From NCBI RefSeq assembly GCF_000218485.1, contig NZ_AFPB01000162.1:55688-119687 (forward strand): a DNA stretch of 64,000 bases. The letters run 5' to 3'. A program made the translations under genes and the position numbers. Positions within the stretch are counted from its first letter, which is position 1, and each line of letters begins with the position of its first letter. The DNA is from Aquimarina agarivorans (lineage in GTDB: Bacteria; Bacteroidota; Bacteroidia; Flavobacteriales; Flavobacteriaceae). The notes below the pieces were generated by a model, which saw nothing but the letters and a program-made list of their open reading frames with translations, was not told the DNA's origin and searched no databases. Positions 19,306 through 28,808 of this stretch are shown here, one piece after another.

Positions 19306-21177
19306 ATGTTTAAAATTGACACAACGAAAAAACTGCTCTGTCTGATAGCATTTTTTACTTTTTCAGCTTCCTCTATATTTTCTCAGACCTATTGGGAGGA
19401 TAATTTTGATAGCGCCGACTGGAAGAAGAATTACAATTTGGGATCAGGTAAGCAAAATATGAAATTTTTACCCTCAGGAGGATATTCAAAAGGTGGTATT
19501 CAAGTTACTGTTAAAAAAGGTTCACACCACGGGGGGTCTATCAAATATATGCTTAAAGAAAATTTGGGCTTTGAACCAGAAGAACTATATGCAGAATATA
19601 GGGTAAAATATGATAGAAGTATGGATAAATTTGGAGGTAAAGCGCCAGGTTTTGATGGTACTTATGGGAAAGCAGGATGGGGAAACCGCCCAGGAAAAGG
19701 AACAAACGGTTGGTCAGCCAGAGGAACACTAAACACATCCAGACAATCTAATATCAGAAATTCATTTTATGTTTATCATACCAATACAGGTAACAATGGT
19801 AAAACGTGGGGTGATGCAGTTTGGTGGGAACGTGGAGGTAATATGGATTATGATAAATGGTACCACGTAAAACAATATATCAAATTAAACACACCAGGTA
19901 AAAAGAATGGTATTTTGAAAGCTTGGGTAAATGGAAAATTGGTATATGAAAGATCAAATTGGAATTTTAGAACAGTTGATCGTTTAAAAATATATGCATA
20001 TTGGTTCAATTATTACAACGGAGGTAGAGATACAGCAAAAAAAACAGGAACACTTATTTTAGACGACTTTAAATTATATGGCCCCAATGGATTGACAGGA
20101 GGTAATGTTAAGCCAGTTGGACCAAAACCAGTTCCTGCTCCAGCTCCGAGTAAACCAGTTGCATCTACAAGCAATGTTAGTTTTAATCAACCAAAGAATA
20201 ATCAAAATTTTAAGGTTGGAGAAACAGCTAATGTGTTGGTAAAAATGTCTAATAACAATGATGTTAAAGAGATTAAGCTTTATGTTAATAATGCTTACGC
20301 AGGAAGACAAGGAAGAGCCCCTTATCGTTGGATGGGAATAAACCAACTAAAAAATTTGAAAAAAGGGAGTTATACCTTAAAAGCCGAAGCTACCTTAAAA
20401 AATAACAGGAAAGTTGAGAGTACCATCACTATAAATGTTGGCGATACCAAACCAAGTAATTCATCAAATAGTAATGATTCGGTGATTAGAGGTACATATT
20501 ACATTCAAAATGTAGCTAATAATCAAAACGTCATTTCACCAAAATGGGATAATTACAATGTGCGCATGTACAACCAAGGTAAATACAAAGACCAACAATG
20601 GAGTTTTGAGCATATTGGAAATAATATTTATAAAATCAAAAATGTTGGTACAGGTAGGTATTTAGAAGTTACTAAAGGTCAGTGTGCTAACAGGGCTAAT
20701 GTAAAAACATGGGCAAGTGCTGGTTCAAAACATCAGCAGTGGATTGTTAAAAAGCAAGGGGATATTTTTCAATTCATACCGTCGTATTGTACAAATAAAG
20801 CCTTAGATAAATCAGGAAAAAATAGCGATAATGTATATTTATGGAGCTATTCAAAAACTAACAAAAACCAACAATTTAGATTAGTTGGAGTGAGTGGAAG
20901 CAAGGAACTTGATTCTTTTAACGATGCATCATTAGTACTTTATCCTAATCCAGCTAAAGACTTGACTAATTTAGACCTTACCAAGTATTTAGATCAGTCG
21001 GTAGCTTACAAAATACATTCGCTTGATGGTAAAGAAATTTTATCAGGTGATTTTGGATCGAATCATAGTTCATTAGAAACAATTGATGTATCAGGATTAA
21101 CTTCGGGAGTTTATTTATTAGAGCTAGTGATTGATGGCACTTACTCATTCGTAGAAAAATTAGTTGTAGACAACTAG
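19306..21177 (+). CDS. Secreted polysaccharide lyase-like (PL14-type) protein with Ig-like, ricin-type and T9SS domains
   Basis: About 623 aa. I choose the ATG at 19306 because it begins the signal peptide MFKIDTTKKLLCLIAFFTF...FSQ. Order: a lyase-like domain of ~250 residues (WEDNFDSADWKKNYNLGSGKQN, APGFDGTYGKAGWGNRPGKG, KWYHVKQYIKLNTPGKKNGI, YAYWFNYYNGG...LILDDFKLYG), resembling PL14-type alginate/glucuronan lyases; a Pro/Lys linker; an Ig-like domain (SFNQPKNNQNFKVGETANV); a ricin-type beta-trefoil with QQW repeats; and a T9SS type A tail (LYPNPAKDLTNLDL). It is likely an extracellular algal-polysaccharide enzyme. The exact substrate is not readable from sequence. Confidence 0.8.
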   Translation: MFKIDTTKKLLCLIAFFTFSASSIFSQTYWEDNFDSADWKKNYNLGSGKQNMKFLPSGGYSKGGIQVTVKKGSHHGGSIKYMLKENLGFEPEELYAEYRVKYDRSMDKFGGKAPGFDGTYGKAGWGNRPGKGTNGWSARGTLNTSRQSNIRNSFYVYHTNTGNNGKTWGDAVWWERGGNMDYDKWYHVKQYIKLNTPGKKNGILKAWVNGKLVYERSNWNFRTVDRLKIYAYWFNYYNGGRDTAKKTGTLILDDFKLYGPNGLTGGNVKPVGPKPVPAPAPSKPVASTSNVSFNQPKNNQNFKVGETANVLVKMSNNNDVKEIKLYVNNAYAGRQGRAPYRWMGINQLKNLKKGSYTLKAEATLKNNRKVESTITINVGDTKPSNSSNSNDSVIRGTYYIQNVANNQNVISPKWDNYNVRMYNQGKYKDQQWSFEHIGNNIYKIKNVGTGRYLEVTKGQCANRANVKTWASAGSKHQQWIVKKQGDIFQFIPSYCTNKALDKSGKNSDNVYLWSYSKTNKNQQFRLVGVSGSKELDSFNDASLVLYPNPAKDLTNLDLTKYLDQSVAYKIHSLDGKEILSGDFGSNHSSLETIDVSGLTSGVYLLELVIDGTYSFVEKLVVDN

Positions 21178-21322
21178 TTTTTTGATACCGGATTGTATGT
21201 TAAATTATTCAACCAAAAAGAATCATTTTTAATGGAAAATTTAATATCGAAACAAGAGGTATATGAATTGCAATAAAGCAGTTCGTAAAAAAGCATTGTT
21301 TCTAAAAAAGTTTTAAAAAAAG

Positions 21323-21357
21323 ATCGTCTAGAAAATATATTTCTAGGCGATTTTTTA
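21323..21357 (+). terminator. Intrinsic terminator downstream of the lyase-like gene
   Basis: Stem ATCGTCTAGAAA / TTTCTAGGCGAT (one G-T wobble) with a short loop, followed by TTTTTTAT. It lies about 145 bases after the stop of the T9SS protein gene. Confidence 0.75.
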
Positions 21358-21523
21358 TATCTATTTTAAACTTATGTTTTTAAGTTCGTTTTCCGATTGA
21401 GTTTTGGCTAAGATAGTAAAGGCTATTCACGTTTATTATCCAAACCTTACCTTTTAATGCTAATCAATTTACCTTGTGTTTACATATTCTGAAAATTTAT
21501 GATAAAGATAAAGTCTATACTCG

Positions 21524-21531
21524 TAGATTTG
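21524..21531 (+). promoter_or_regulatory. Candidate -7 element of the ettA promoter
   Basis: TAGATTTG fits TAnnTTTG and lies 33 bases upstream of the ettA ATG. No clear -33 motif is seen at standard spacing. Confidence 0.4.
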
Positions 21532-21564
21532 TAAAACAATAATTCATTTTTAATTTTACAAAAA

Positions 21565-23256
21565 ATGTCAGACGATAAGAAGATCATTTTCTCCATGTCG
21601 GGGGTTACAAAAACGTACAAAAGTGCCAATACACCGGTACTGAAAAATATATACCTAAGCTTTTTTTACGGAGCTAAAATTGGAATTTTAGGGCTTAACG
21701 GTTCCGGGAAGTCCACTTTATTAAAAATTATTGCAGGTCAAGATACCAATTACCAAGGTGATGTTGTTTTTTCGCAAGGTTATAATGTAGGGTATTTGGA
21801 ACAAGAACCGCAGCTTGATCCCGAAAAAACAGTATTAGAAGTTGTTAAGGAAGGTGCTGCTGCTACGGTGGCTATTCTTGACGAGTATAATAAAATCAAT
21901 GATCTTTTTGGTTTGCCAGAATATTATGAAGACGCTGATAAAATGCAAAAGTTGATGGACCGTCAGGCGGAATTGCAAGATGAAATTGATGCTGCTGGTG
22001 CATGGGAATTGGATACTAAGCTTGAAATTGCTATGGATGCGCTTCGTACCCCCGATGGCGATAAAAAAATTGGAGTGCTTTCAGGAGGGGAAAAACGTCG
22101 TGTAGCTTTATGTCGTTTATTATTACAAGAACCTGATGTATTGCTATTGGATGAACCTACCAACCATTTAGATGCAGAGTCCGTGCATTGGTTGGAGCAC
22201 CATTTAGCGCAATATAAAGGAACAGTAATTGCTGTAACACACGATAGGTACTTTTTGGATAATATTGCAGGTTGGATTTTAGAATTGGATAGAGGCGAAG
22301 GAATTCCTTGGAAAGGAAATTACTCTTCATGGTTGGATCAAAAATCCAAACGTATGGCTCAGGAATCCAAAACAGCATCAAAGCGTCAAAAAACACTGGA
22401 ACGAGAGTTGGAGTGGGTGCGCCAAGGAGCAAAAGGACGTCAAACCAAGCAAAAGGCACGTTTGAAAAACTATGATAAGTTGATGAGTCAGGATCAGAAA
22501 CAGGTAGACGAAAAACTAGAAATTTATATTCCTAACGGACCACGTTTAGGAACTAATGTTATTGAAGCGGCTGGAGTTAGTAAAGCGTTTGGAGATAAAT
22601 TACTTTATGAGGATTTGAATTTTAATTTACCGCAAGCCGGAATTGTTGGAATTATAGGTCCTAATGGAGCGGGTAAAACCACTATTTTTAAAATGATTAT
22701 GGGCGAGGAGCAGCCAGATAAAGGAGCCTTTAATGTAGGCGAAACAGCTCAAATTGCTTATGTAGACCAATCACACAGTAACATTGACCCTGAAAAAACT
22801 ATATGGCAAAATTTTTCAGATGAACAGGAACTTGTAATGATGGGAGGGAGACAGGTAAATTCCAGAGCCTATTTAAGTCGTTTTAACTTCAGCGGAAGCG
22901 AGCAAAATAAAAAAGTATCCACCTTATCTGGTGGGGAGCGTAACCGTTTACACTTAGCCATGACGCTAAAAGAAGAAGGGAACGTATTACTATTGGATGA
23001 ACCTACCAATGATTTGGACGTAAATACACTGAGGGCGTTGGAAGAAGGTTTGGAAAATTTTGCGGGTTGTGCCGTAGTCATTAGTCACGACCGCTGGTTT
23101 TTAGATCGTATTTGTACTCATATTTTAGCTTTTGAGGGCGATTCACAAGTATATTTCTTTGAAGGAAGTTTTTCTGATTATGAGGAAAATAAAAAGAAAC
23201 GCTTAGGGGGTGATCTTATGCCAAAACGTATTAAATACAAAAAATTAGTTCGCTAA
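21565..23256 (+). CDS. ettA: Energy-dependent translational throttle protein EttA (ABC-F ATPase)
   Basis: 563 aa with two ABC cassettes: Walker A GLNGSGKST and GPNGAGKT, signature motifs SGGEKRRVAL and SGGERNRLHL, and Walker B VLLLDEPTNHLD and LLLDEPTNDLD. EttA hallmarks are present: the arm and linker region between the cassettes, rich in Arg/Lys (QKTLERELEWVRQGAKGRQTKQKAR), and the toothed phrase LELDRGEGIPWKGNYSSWL. It has no membrane segments, as expected for a ribosome-associated ABC-F factor that gates the first elongation step by ATP/ADP ratio. It is a single gene with its own promoter and terminator. Confidence 0.95.
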   Translation: MSDDKKIIFSMSGVTKTYKSANTPVLKNIYLSFFYGAKIGILGLNGSGKSTLLKIIAGQDTNYQGDVVFSQGYNVGYLEQEPQLDPEKTVLEVVKEGAAATVAILDEYNKINDLFGLPEYYEDADKMQKLMDRQAELQDEIDAAGAWELDTKLEIAMDALRTPDGDKKIGVLSGGEKRRVALCRLLLQEPDVLLLDEPTNHLDAESVHWLEHHLAQYKGTVIAVTHDRYFLDNIAGWILELDRGEGIPWKGNYSSWLDQKSKRMAQESKTASKRQKTLERELEWVRQGAKGRQTKQKARLKNYDKLMSQDQKQVDEKLEIYIPNGPRLGTNVIEAAGVSKAFGDKLLYEDLNFNLPQAGIVGIIGPNGAGKTTIFKMIMGEEQPDKGAFNVGETAQIAYVDQSHSNIDPEKTIWQNFSDEQELVMMGGRQVNSRAYLSRFNFSGSEQNKKVSTLSGGERNRLHLAMTLKEEGNVLLLDEPTNDLDVNTLRALEEGLENFAGCAVVISHDRWFLDRICTHILAFEGDSQVYFFEGSFSDYEENKKKRLGGDLMPKRIKYKKLVR

Positions 23257-23291
23257 ATTGCAGTGCTAAATTGATATTTAAAGTATAATTC

Positions 23292-23330
23292 AATAAATAA
23301 GTCTCTGCATCTTTCAGGGACTTATTTATT
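23292..23330. terminator. Strong bidirectional terminator between ettA and fdhD
   Basis: 16-bp arms AATAAATAAGTCTCTG and CAGGGACTTATTTATT (one wobble) with a 7-base loop, between two convergent genes. Confidence 0.8.
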
Positions 23331-23340
23331 GGTAATATTT

Positions 23341-24178
23341 TCAATTTGTTTGAATATATTCAGGATTCGTGTAAATATTCAAACTATTTTTTTTAACAAA
23401 ACCAATCAAACAAATTCCAGCTTTTTTTGCAATATCAATAGCCAAGCTGGTAGGTGCTCCAATGGCTACTATTACTGGAATGCCTGCTTTAGCAGCTTTT
23501 TGAGCCATTTCGTAACCAATACGACCGCTTAGTACAGCTATAGTATTTGCAAACGATGCTCTTTTTGTAAGTTGGTCACCTATCAGTTTATCAAAGGCAT
23601 TATGCCTACCAATATCCTCTTTTACGGTTAGGATACCTCCTTTAAAGGCAACTAAGGCGCAGGCGTGAATTCCTCCAGTGTGTTTAAAAAGTAATTGTGC
23701 TGCTTTTAAATGATCAGGAAGGTTTAAAATTTTTGCTATCGGTATTTTTTCTGAAGGAATTTGAACGGGTTGTATATTTTCAAAAAATTGCTCTAATAAT
23801 TGTTTCCCGCAAATACCACAGCTGGAATTACTTAAAAAACTTCGTTGAATATTTGCAATATTGACATCAATAGTTGGCTTTAGCGTTATTTTAAGTTTAT
23901 TTTGGCGATTGGCTTCATCAACCAGAGCGCAATACCTAATGTTCGCAATATCGTCAATAGTTTGTATGATCCCTTCGCTGTAAAGCAGCCCAATAGCCAA
24001 GTCAAAATCATTTCCTGGACTACGCATTGTAATAGTCAATGGAGCTTCCTTTTCATCTCCTTTGTGTATAATAACAATTTGCAGTGGTTCTTCTACAGCA
24101 ATTAAATCATCAAGATTTTGAGTTTTTGTGTCAGCATATTTGGTAATCTGATAATTTTTTTAAAGCAACAATCGACAT
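23341..24178 (-). CDS. fdhD: Formate dehydrogenase accessory sulfurtransferase FdhD, frameshifted near its N-terminus
   Basis: FdhD moves sulfur from IscS-type desulfurases to the molybdenum cofactor of formate dehydrogenases. Conserved parts are MRSPGNDFDLAIGLLYSEGII, the SCGICGKQ cysteine loop, GGIHACALV, EDIGRHNAFDKLIG and LSGRIGYEM. The long frame alone begins at a TTG at 24039, but homology continues upstream (LDDLIAVEEPLQIVII) in the same frame with no start codon. A good ATG exists at 24178 (MSIVALK...). Removing one base from the A7 run (plus T7 at 24155-24161) joins it to NYQITKYADTKTQNLDDL, giving about 278 aa, normal length. It is therefore likely functional if the extra A is an error. 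No formate dehydrogenase gene lies in the window. Confidence 0.85.
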
Positions 24179-24353
24179 TCAATTTTAAGTTTTGAAATGT
24201 AAAATTACTCTTTTTGCTCAATAGTCAATATTTTAATGCTGTGAGGATTTCTTAAAATAGGAAGAAACTGATGTTGAAAACTAGTCAGAAGCTTGTGCTG
24301 AAAGCTTTTACCTACATATGTATTCTTAAAATGATCATTTATTATATATATAC

Positions 24354-24361
24354 TATATTTG
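24354..24361 (+). promoter_or_regulatory. Candidate -7 element before the SPOR-domain gene
   Basis: TATATTTG fits TAnnTTTG, 19 bases before the ATG of the SPOR-domain protein. No clear -33 partner is seen. Confidence 0.4.
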
Positions 24362-24380
24362 TAGCTAAAAACCTCGCTTT

Positions 24381-24932
24381 ATGAAAAAAATTTTACTATT
24401 TTATATCTTTGTAATTAATTTAGCTTCTTATGCTCAGCTAGCTAATGCAGATCCTTTAATGGTTAATGCTTCTATTTTAAGAAGAACCTTAAAAAATGAT
24501 ACCCTAAAAAAAGATGAATTTAAGCGGACAAAGAAAGCAATTCCTGTCCAAAAGGTTGTTTTGGAAGATGTGGTGAAAGCTAAGAAAGAATTACCAAAAG
24601 CAACAGCGGAAAAGAAGGAAAAAGTAGTTAAAGAAGAAATAGTTGCCAAGACAGATAAAGAAATACGCCCGTTAATTATTGAAAATGAAAAAGATGAAGA
24701 CTTTTATAGCGTTCAAATAGCAGCCTCTAAAGTCCGTATTAAAAAAGACTTTTTTCAGAAAGTTCCAACTTTTTACACCAATGTAGGGGATGGGTTTTAC
24801 CGCTATTTTTCAGAACAATTTGCTTCAATTTCAGAAGCGAAAGCATACTCAAAAAAAATTCATGCTACAACAAAATTTAATAAAGCTTTTTTAGTTAGAC
24901 TTAAAAATGGAACTAAAGTGCCATTAAAATAA
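24381..24932 (+). CDS. Exported SPOR-domain protein
   Basis: 183 aa. Signal peptide MKKILLFYIFVINLASYAQ, then a Lys/Glu-rich spacer (residues about 35-105) and a C-terminal SPOR-like domain (DFYSVQIAASKVRIKKDFFQKV...GDGFYRYFSEQFASISEAKAYSKKI). SPOR domains bind denuded peptidoglycan, so the protein probably sits in the periplasm at cell-wall sites. It ends 6 bases before trmH and probably forms an operon with it. Confidence 0.75.
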   Translation: MKKILLFYIFVINLASYAQLANADPLMVNASILRRTLKNDTLKKDEFKRTKKAIPVQKVVLEDVVKAKKELPKATAEKKEKVVKEEIVAKTDKEIRPLIIENEKDEDFYSVQIAASKVRIKKDFFQKVPTFYTNVGDGFYRYFSEQFASISEAKAYSKKIHATTKFNKAFLVRLKNGTKVPLK

Positions 24933-24938
24933 GTTTAC

Positions 24939-25625
24939 ATGTACACCGAAACGTTAGTTGCTTACCTGGAAAGCTTTTTAACCGAAAGACGCCAGCAAAA
25001 TAATCACAGAGTTTTAAGCCAGCGTACCCGCCATTTTACCGTGGCCATTGAAGACGTGTATCAATTGCATAATACAAGTGCGGTAATGCGTAGTTGTGAT
25101 GTTTTTGGAGTACAGGACGTTCATGTTATTGAAGAGCGGAATGTGCGTAAAATTGATCGCGAAATTGCTATGGGAGCCCAAAAATGGGTTGATATTCACC
25201 GGTATCATTCCACCAAATCATGTGTAAGTTCGCTAAAAGAAAAAGGGTATCAAATTGTAGCTACTTCACCGCATGGAAACAATTGCGTAACGTTGGCTGA
25301 TTTTGATATTTCCAAGCCTTCCGTATTTTTTTTCGGAAAAGAAGATACTGGGTTAAGTGATTATGTGTTGGAGCAGTCCGACGTACAATTAAACATACCA
25401 ATGTTTGGCTTTACCGAAAGTTTGAATATTTCGGTTTGTGCTGCAATTATTTTGCAACACGTTACCCAAGAGCTACGTAAATCTACCTTAAATTGGAGAC
25501 TTACCCCCCAGGAGGTATTAGAAAAACGTTACGATTGGGTTTGTAAAGTACTAAAAAGCCACCAACGTATTATTGAACGCTACCATGCGGAGCATACTAG
25601 TGTTGGCGAGCATGGAAATGGATAG
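24939..25625 (+). CDS. trmH: tRNA (guanosine(18)-2'-O)-methyltransferase TrmH
   Basis: 228-aa SPOUT (SpoU) methyltransferase. The three SpoU motifs are visible: NTSAVMRSCDVFGVQ (motif 1, Asn and Arg), VFFFGKEDTGLS (motif 2), and IPMFGFTESLNISVCAAI (motif 3, SAM knot). The TrmH C-terminal extension is also present (WRLTPQEVLEKRYDWVCKVLK). It methylates G18 in the tRNA D-loop. It directly follows the SPOR gene. Confidence 0.92.
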   Translation: MYTETLVAYLESFLTERRQQNNHRVLSQRTRHFTVAIEDVYQLHNTSAVMRSCDVFGVQDVHVIEERNVRKIDREIAMGAQKWVDIHRYHSTKSCVSSLKEKGYQIVATSPHGNNCVTLADFDISKPSVFFFGKEDTGLSDYVLEQSDVQLNIPMFGFTESLNISVCAAIILQHVTQELRKSTLNWRLTPQEVLEKRYDWVCKVLKSHQRIIERYHAEHTSVGEHGNG

Positions 25626-25802
25626 TTTGATAAGTTAGAATAGCTATTTGTTAAGATTTTTAATACAAATAAGGAAAGAGTTATTGTGCATTTACGGTAT
25701 AATTCTTATCTACAAACAACCAATAAATGTATTACGAATATCTCTTCTGTTTGTAAACTACGCACTTTTCTTATTGTAAAATTTGTCATTAACAAAACAA
25801 AA

Positions 25803-26225
25803 CTACACTTTTTTAATCACGTAAGTAACTATACCCCAAATAAGGAGTTCAGTACCTTCAGTAATTTCAATTTTTTCATAAGCATCATTTTCAGGAACAA
25901 GAGTTATCTTTTTATTTTGAATAGCCAGGCGTTTTACTGTAAACTCATTATTCAAATAGCAAATGGCAATGTGGTTGTTTTGTGGCGTAATACTTCGATC
26001 TATTACTAATAAATCACCATCTCCCAAACCTGCATTAATCATGGACACCCCTTGTACTCGGGCATAAAAGGTAGCTTCTTTGTTTTGGATTAGCTTATCA
26101 TCCAAACTCAATTTTTTTTGTGCAAAATCTTGAGCAGGAGAGGGAAAACCGGCAGATATACCCGTATCAACAAATGTAATTTTTGGTTGTTTTCCTTTTT
26201 GGGGTTGGTATAAAGTAACCTTCAT
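25803..26225 (-). CDS. umuD: UmuD-like S24 peptidase, translesion polymerase accessory subunit
   Basis: 140 aa, LexA/UmuD fold. The cleavage-site region ([11 protein letters not shown]), the serine motif ([22 protein letters not shown]) and the lysine of the Ser-Lys dyad ([10 protein letters not shown]) are present. No DNA-binding domain, so it is UmuD rather than LexA. RecA-stimulated self-cleavage would convert it to the UmuD' partner of UmuC. Its ATG overlaps the umuC stop (ATGA), but it follows umuC rather than preceding it as in the E. coli umuDC operon. Confidence 0.9.
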   Translation of the reverse strand: MKVTLYQPQKGKQPKITFVDTGISAGFPSPAQDFAQKKLSLDDKLIQNKEATFYARVQGVSMINAGLGDGDLLVIDRSITPQNNHIAICYLNNEFTVKRLAIQNKKITLVPENDAYEKIEITEGTELLIWGIVTYVIKKV

Positions 26226-27472
26226 TTTACAATTAAAATATCATTCCAATTAGTGGTGTAACAAGGGGAGAGGCGTTCTTGTTTCATTTTCCATTTTTTT
26301 CCTAAATCCTGAGACCCTAACCGAATAGCATCATCGTATTTTTTATTCATGGCATCCATTGCTTTCATCAGCGTAATATGTTTGGCATCTCCACCACAAA
26401 ATAAATTAAGTTGCCTGTGGGTATTGGAAGTAATTCCCATAACAATAACTCCTAGTTTTTTGTAATAGTAATTAGGTTTAAAAATATGTTGTAAAGCTTT
26501 TATAGCATATTCTGAAATAACTAAACTGGAATCCGTAGCATACGGAATATTAATAGCAATGCTATTAGCATATTGTTTCAAATAGGGTCGATTTTTATTT
26601 GTTTTTATAAATACGTACACCACATTAGCTACAGAATTTTGTGCCCTTAGTTTTTCAGCACAAGTAATGGCAAAAGTAGAAACCCGCTCTTTGACCAATT
26701 CCCAGTCATTGGAAATAAATTTTAGGCTACGTGTAGTTGCAATGGCTTTTTTGTTTTTTATAACATCTAATTGTAAGGTAGGTTCACCACATAAATCTTT
26801 ATACAGCCGTAACCCTACGATACTAAATTCTTTTTGTACATAAGTTTTAGGAAGTTGCGTAAATGCATAAGCATAGTTAACATTTTGCAACTTTAGGCGA
26901 GCAGCAATTCGGCTTCCAATGCCCCAAACTGCATCAATTTTTGTCCATTTTAAAGCTTTGATCCGTTTTTCTTCGGTATCAATAACGTATACTTCCTGTG
27001 TATGATTTTTAAATTTTTTAGCAATTTTATTGGCTATTTTAGCTAAGGCTTTAGTTGGTGCCACACCAATACTAATGGGCATGCCTAAGTTTTTAAACAC
27101 CTCTTTTTTTAATTTTTGACAATAGACATTCAAGTCATAATTTTGGTAGCCCGAAAAGTGTACAAATGCCTCGTCAATAGAATAAATTTCTACATGAGGA
27201 CTATAGTTTTCAATAATCCGCATTACACGTTGGCTTATATCGCCATACAGCGCATAATTTGAAGAAAAAACATGGATGTTGTGTTGTTTAAAAATTGCTT
27301 CGTATTTATGTGCTGAAGCTCCCATGGGTACAAAGGGCTTAGCTTCATCGCTACGTGCAATAACACAACCATCATTGTTGGAAAGCACCGCAATTGGTTT
27401 TCCTATTAGTGCTGGATTAAATGCCCGCTCGCAGCTGGCATAAAAATTATTACAATCAATTAAAGCAAACAT
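26222..27472 (-). CDS. umuC: UmuC-type Y-family DNA polymerase (polymerase V subunit)
   Basis: 416 aa. Catalytic core motifs: [17 protein letters not shown] (metal-binding Asp and steric gate), [16 protein letters not shown], and [12 protein letters not shown] (second metal site). The UmuC-specific C-terminal domain ends [26 protein letters not shown]. It performs error-prone translesion synthesis after DNA damage and needs UmuD', encoded immediately downstream. A -7 element and a perfect inverted repeat lie directly upstream. Confidence 0.93.
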   Translation of the reverse strand: MFALIDCNNFYASCERAFNPALIGKPIAVLSNNDGCVIARSDEAKPFVPMGASAHKYEAIFKQHNIHVFSSNYALYGDISQRVMRIIENYSPHVEIYSIDEAFVHFSGYQNYDLNVYCQKLKKEVFKNLGMPISIGVAPTKALAKIANKIAKKFKNHTQEVYVIDTEEKRIKALKWTKIDAVWGIGSRIAARLKLQNVNYAYAFTQLPKTYVQKEFSIVGLRLYKDLCGEPTLQLDVIKNKKAIATTRSLKFISNDWELVKERVSTFAITCAEKLRAQNSVANVVYVFIKTNKNRPYLKQYANSIAINIPYATDSSLVISEYAIKALQHIFKPNYYYKKLGVIVMGITSNTHRQLNLFCGGDAKHITLMKAMDAMNKKYDDAIRLGSQDLGKKWKMKQERLSPCYTTNWNDILIVK

Positions 27473-27476
27473 GATA

Positions 27477-27484
27477 CAAATTTA
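27477..27484 (-). promoter_or_regulatory. -7 promoter element of umuC, possibly giving a leaderless mRNA
   Basis: On the minus strand TAAATTTG fits TAnnTTTG and ends only four bases before the umuC ATG. Transcription would then start at or very near the start codon. This is inference from spacing. Confidence 0.45.
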
Positions 27485-27485
27485 T

Positions 27486-27518
27486 GGAAATAATACCATT
27501 AAATTAGGTATTATTTCC
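27486..27518. promoter_or_regulatory. Perfect 12-bp inverted repeat upstream of umuC (candidate SOS operator)
   Basis: GGAAATAATACC, nine A/T bases, then GGTATTATTTCC. It lies 2 bases upstream of the -7 element and covers the position of the -33 element, as an operator for a damage-responsive repressor would. It also lies 14 bases after the stop of the preceding flavin oxidoreductase gene and could act as its terminator, though no T-run follows the hairpin. Confidence 0.55.
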
Positions 27519-27532
27519 TATAATTTGTGATA

Positions 27533-28801
27533 TTATTTTTTGGTAAGACAAGTCTCTACGGTTTCTTCTTCAAAAGCATTTACAATATGGTTGCTAATGT
27601 GTTTAGCATCTTGTGCCACGTGTGAAAACCTTCCTGATCCCCAGGTGTGTAACCAAGGTAAACCTATAAAATAAAGTCCTGGCTCTTCGGTAACACCACG
27701 TTTGTAAGTTGGATAACCGCGTTGGTCGTAAACTTTAGGGAAATCTACCCATTTAAAATCAACCTTAAATCCCGTACACCATATTATCGATGTAATCCCT
27801 TCGGCCTTATAATCAATCGGTTGTTCATTTGCTGCACTTGGTTCCCACAAGGACTCATAACGGGTAGGGGCAGAAGCCTCAATGCCATTAATTTCAATGT
27901 ACTTATCAATGCTATTCTGGATACGCTCATAAGTAGCATCAGCCGCATCTAGGTTTTCTTTTAGGTCGTTTCCAAAGGCAATAGTTCCATTTGTAACAGT
28001 GCCTATTTGACCACGTAGTTCAACACCCTCCGAGGCAAGCTTTCGTAAATCAATATCACGCCCGCCATCTCTTCCGGTTAGGTAATGATTAGTTTTATGA
28101 CGTGCTTCCTCTGGATCAGGATGCATTTCAATAGGCTGATCATAGTACCCCATATCCTCCAGCCATTCCACGGCATCCTTACCACGATACGTTCTTGGCG
28201 CTCTTGGTGCAGTCCCTACACTTAAGTATACCTTTTTACCTGCAATATGTAAATCTTCAGCAATTTGTGCGCCTGATTGACCTGAACCCACTACAAGTGT
28301 GGCTCCCTTGGCAAATTGTTCAGGGTTTTTGTAATCCGCTGAGTGAATCTGCTTTATACTTGAGTCAAACCCTTTGGACATTGGCAGTATATTAGGTATA
28401 TGATAAGCACCAGTAGCAATTATTACTTTGTCAGCAGTAAAATTACCAATGGAAGTATCCACATTAAACACTGTATTTGTCCTTTCTTTATATACTTTAT
28501 AAACTTCTACATTTCCTTTAATTGGTGGATTAAATGATTCAGCGTACCGTTTCACGTAATCTACAATTTCATCTTTAAGCATAAAGCCCTTAGGGTCATT
28601 GCCATCGTAATCAAATCCAGGCAATCTACATTGCCAGTTAGGAGTAACTAAACAGAATGAATCCCACCTTCGTTTTCCCCAAGAGTCGCCAATTTCTCCT
28701 CGATCTAATACCAAATGATTAATATTTTCTCTTTTTAAGCAATAGCTTGCTGACAAGCCGGCCTGACCTCCTCCAACAATAATAACTTGATAGTGACTCA
28801 T
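27533..28801 (-). CDS. Nit1C cluster flavin-dependent oxidoreductase (MSMEG_0569 family)
   Basis: About 422 aa from the ATG at 28801 (MSHYQVIIVGGGQAGLSASYCLKREN). It resembles single-component flavin monooxygenases: FAD motif GGGQAG near the N-terminus, NADPH motif VVGSGQSGAQIAEDL in the middle, and ITSIIWCTGFK near the C-terminus. It is the last gene of a seven-gene minus-strand Nit1C cluster, 7 bases after the MSMEG_0570-like gene, which fixes the subfamily. It is likely cytosolic. The substrate is not known; the cluster has been linked in other bacteria to cyanide assimilation and nitrogen starvation. Confidence 0.9.
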   Translation of the reverse strand: MSHYQVIIVGGGQAGLSASYCLKRENINHLVLDRGEIGDSWGKRRWDSFCLVTPNWQCRLPGFDYDGNDPKGFMLKDEIVDYVKRYAESFNPPIKGNVEVYKVYKERTNTVFNVDTSIGNFTADKVIIATGAYHIPNILPMSKGFDSSIKQIHSADYKNPEQFAKGATLVVGSGQSGAQIAEDLHIAGKKVYLSVGTAPRAPRTYRGKDAVEWLEDMGYYDQPIEMHPDPEEARHKTNHYLTGRDGGRDIDLRKLASEGVELRGQIGTVTNGTIAFGNDLKENLDAADATYERIQNSIDKYIEINGIEASAPTRYESLWEPSAANEQPIDYKAEGITSIIWCTGFKVDFKWVDFPKVYDQRGYPTYKRGVTEEPGLYFIGLPWLHTWGSGRFSHVAQDAKHISNHIVNAFEEETVETCLTKK

Positions 28802-28808
28802 ACTTTTT

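Larger units (their letters stand above)
21178..21564. other. Intergenic region with terminator and ettA promoter
   Basis: It holds the terminator at 21323-21357 and a -7 element at 21524-21531, both listed separately. The rest is AT-rich with no coding potential visible. Confidence 0.5.
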
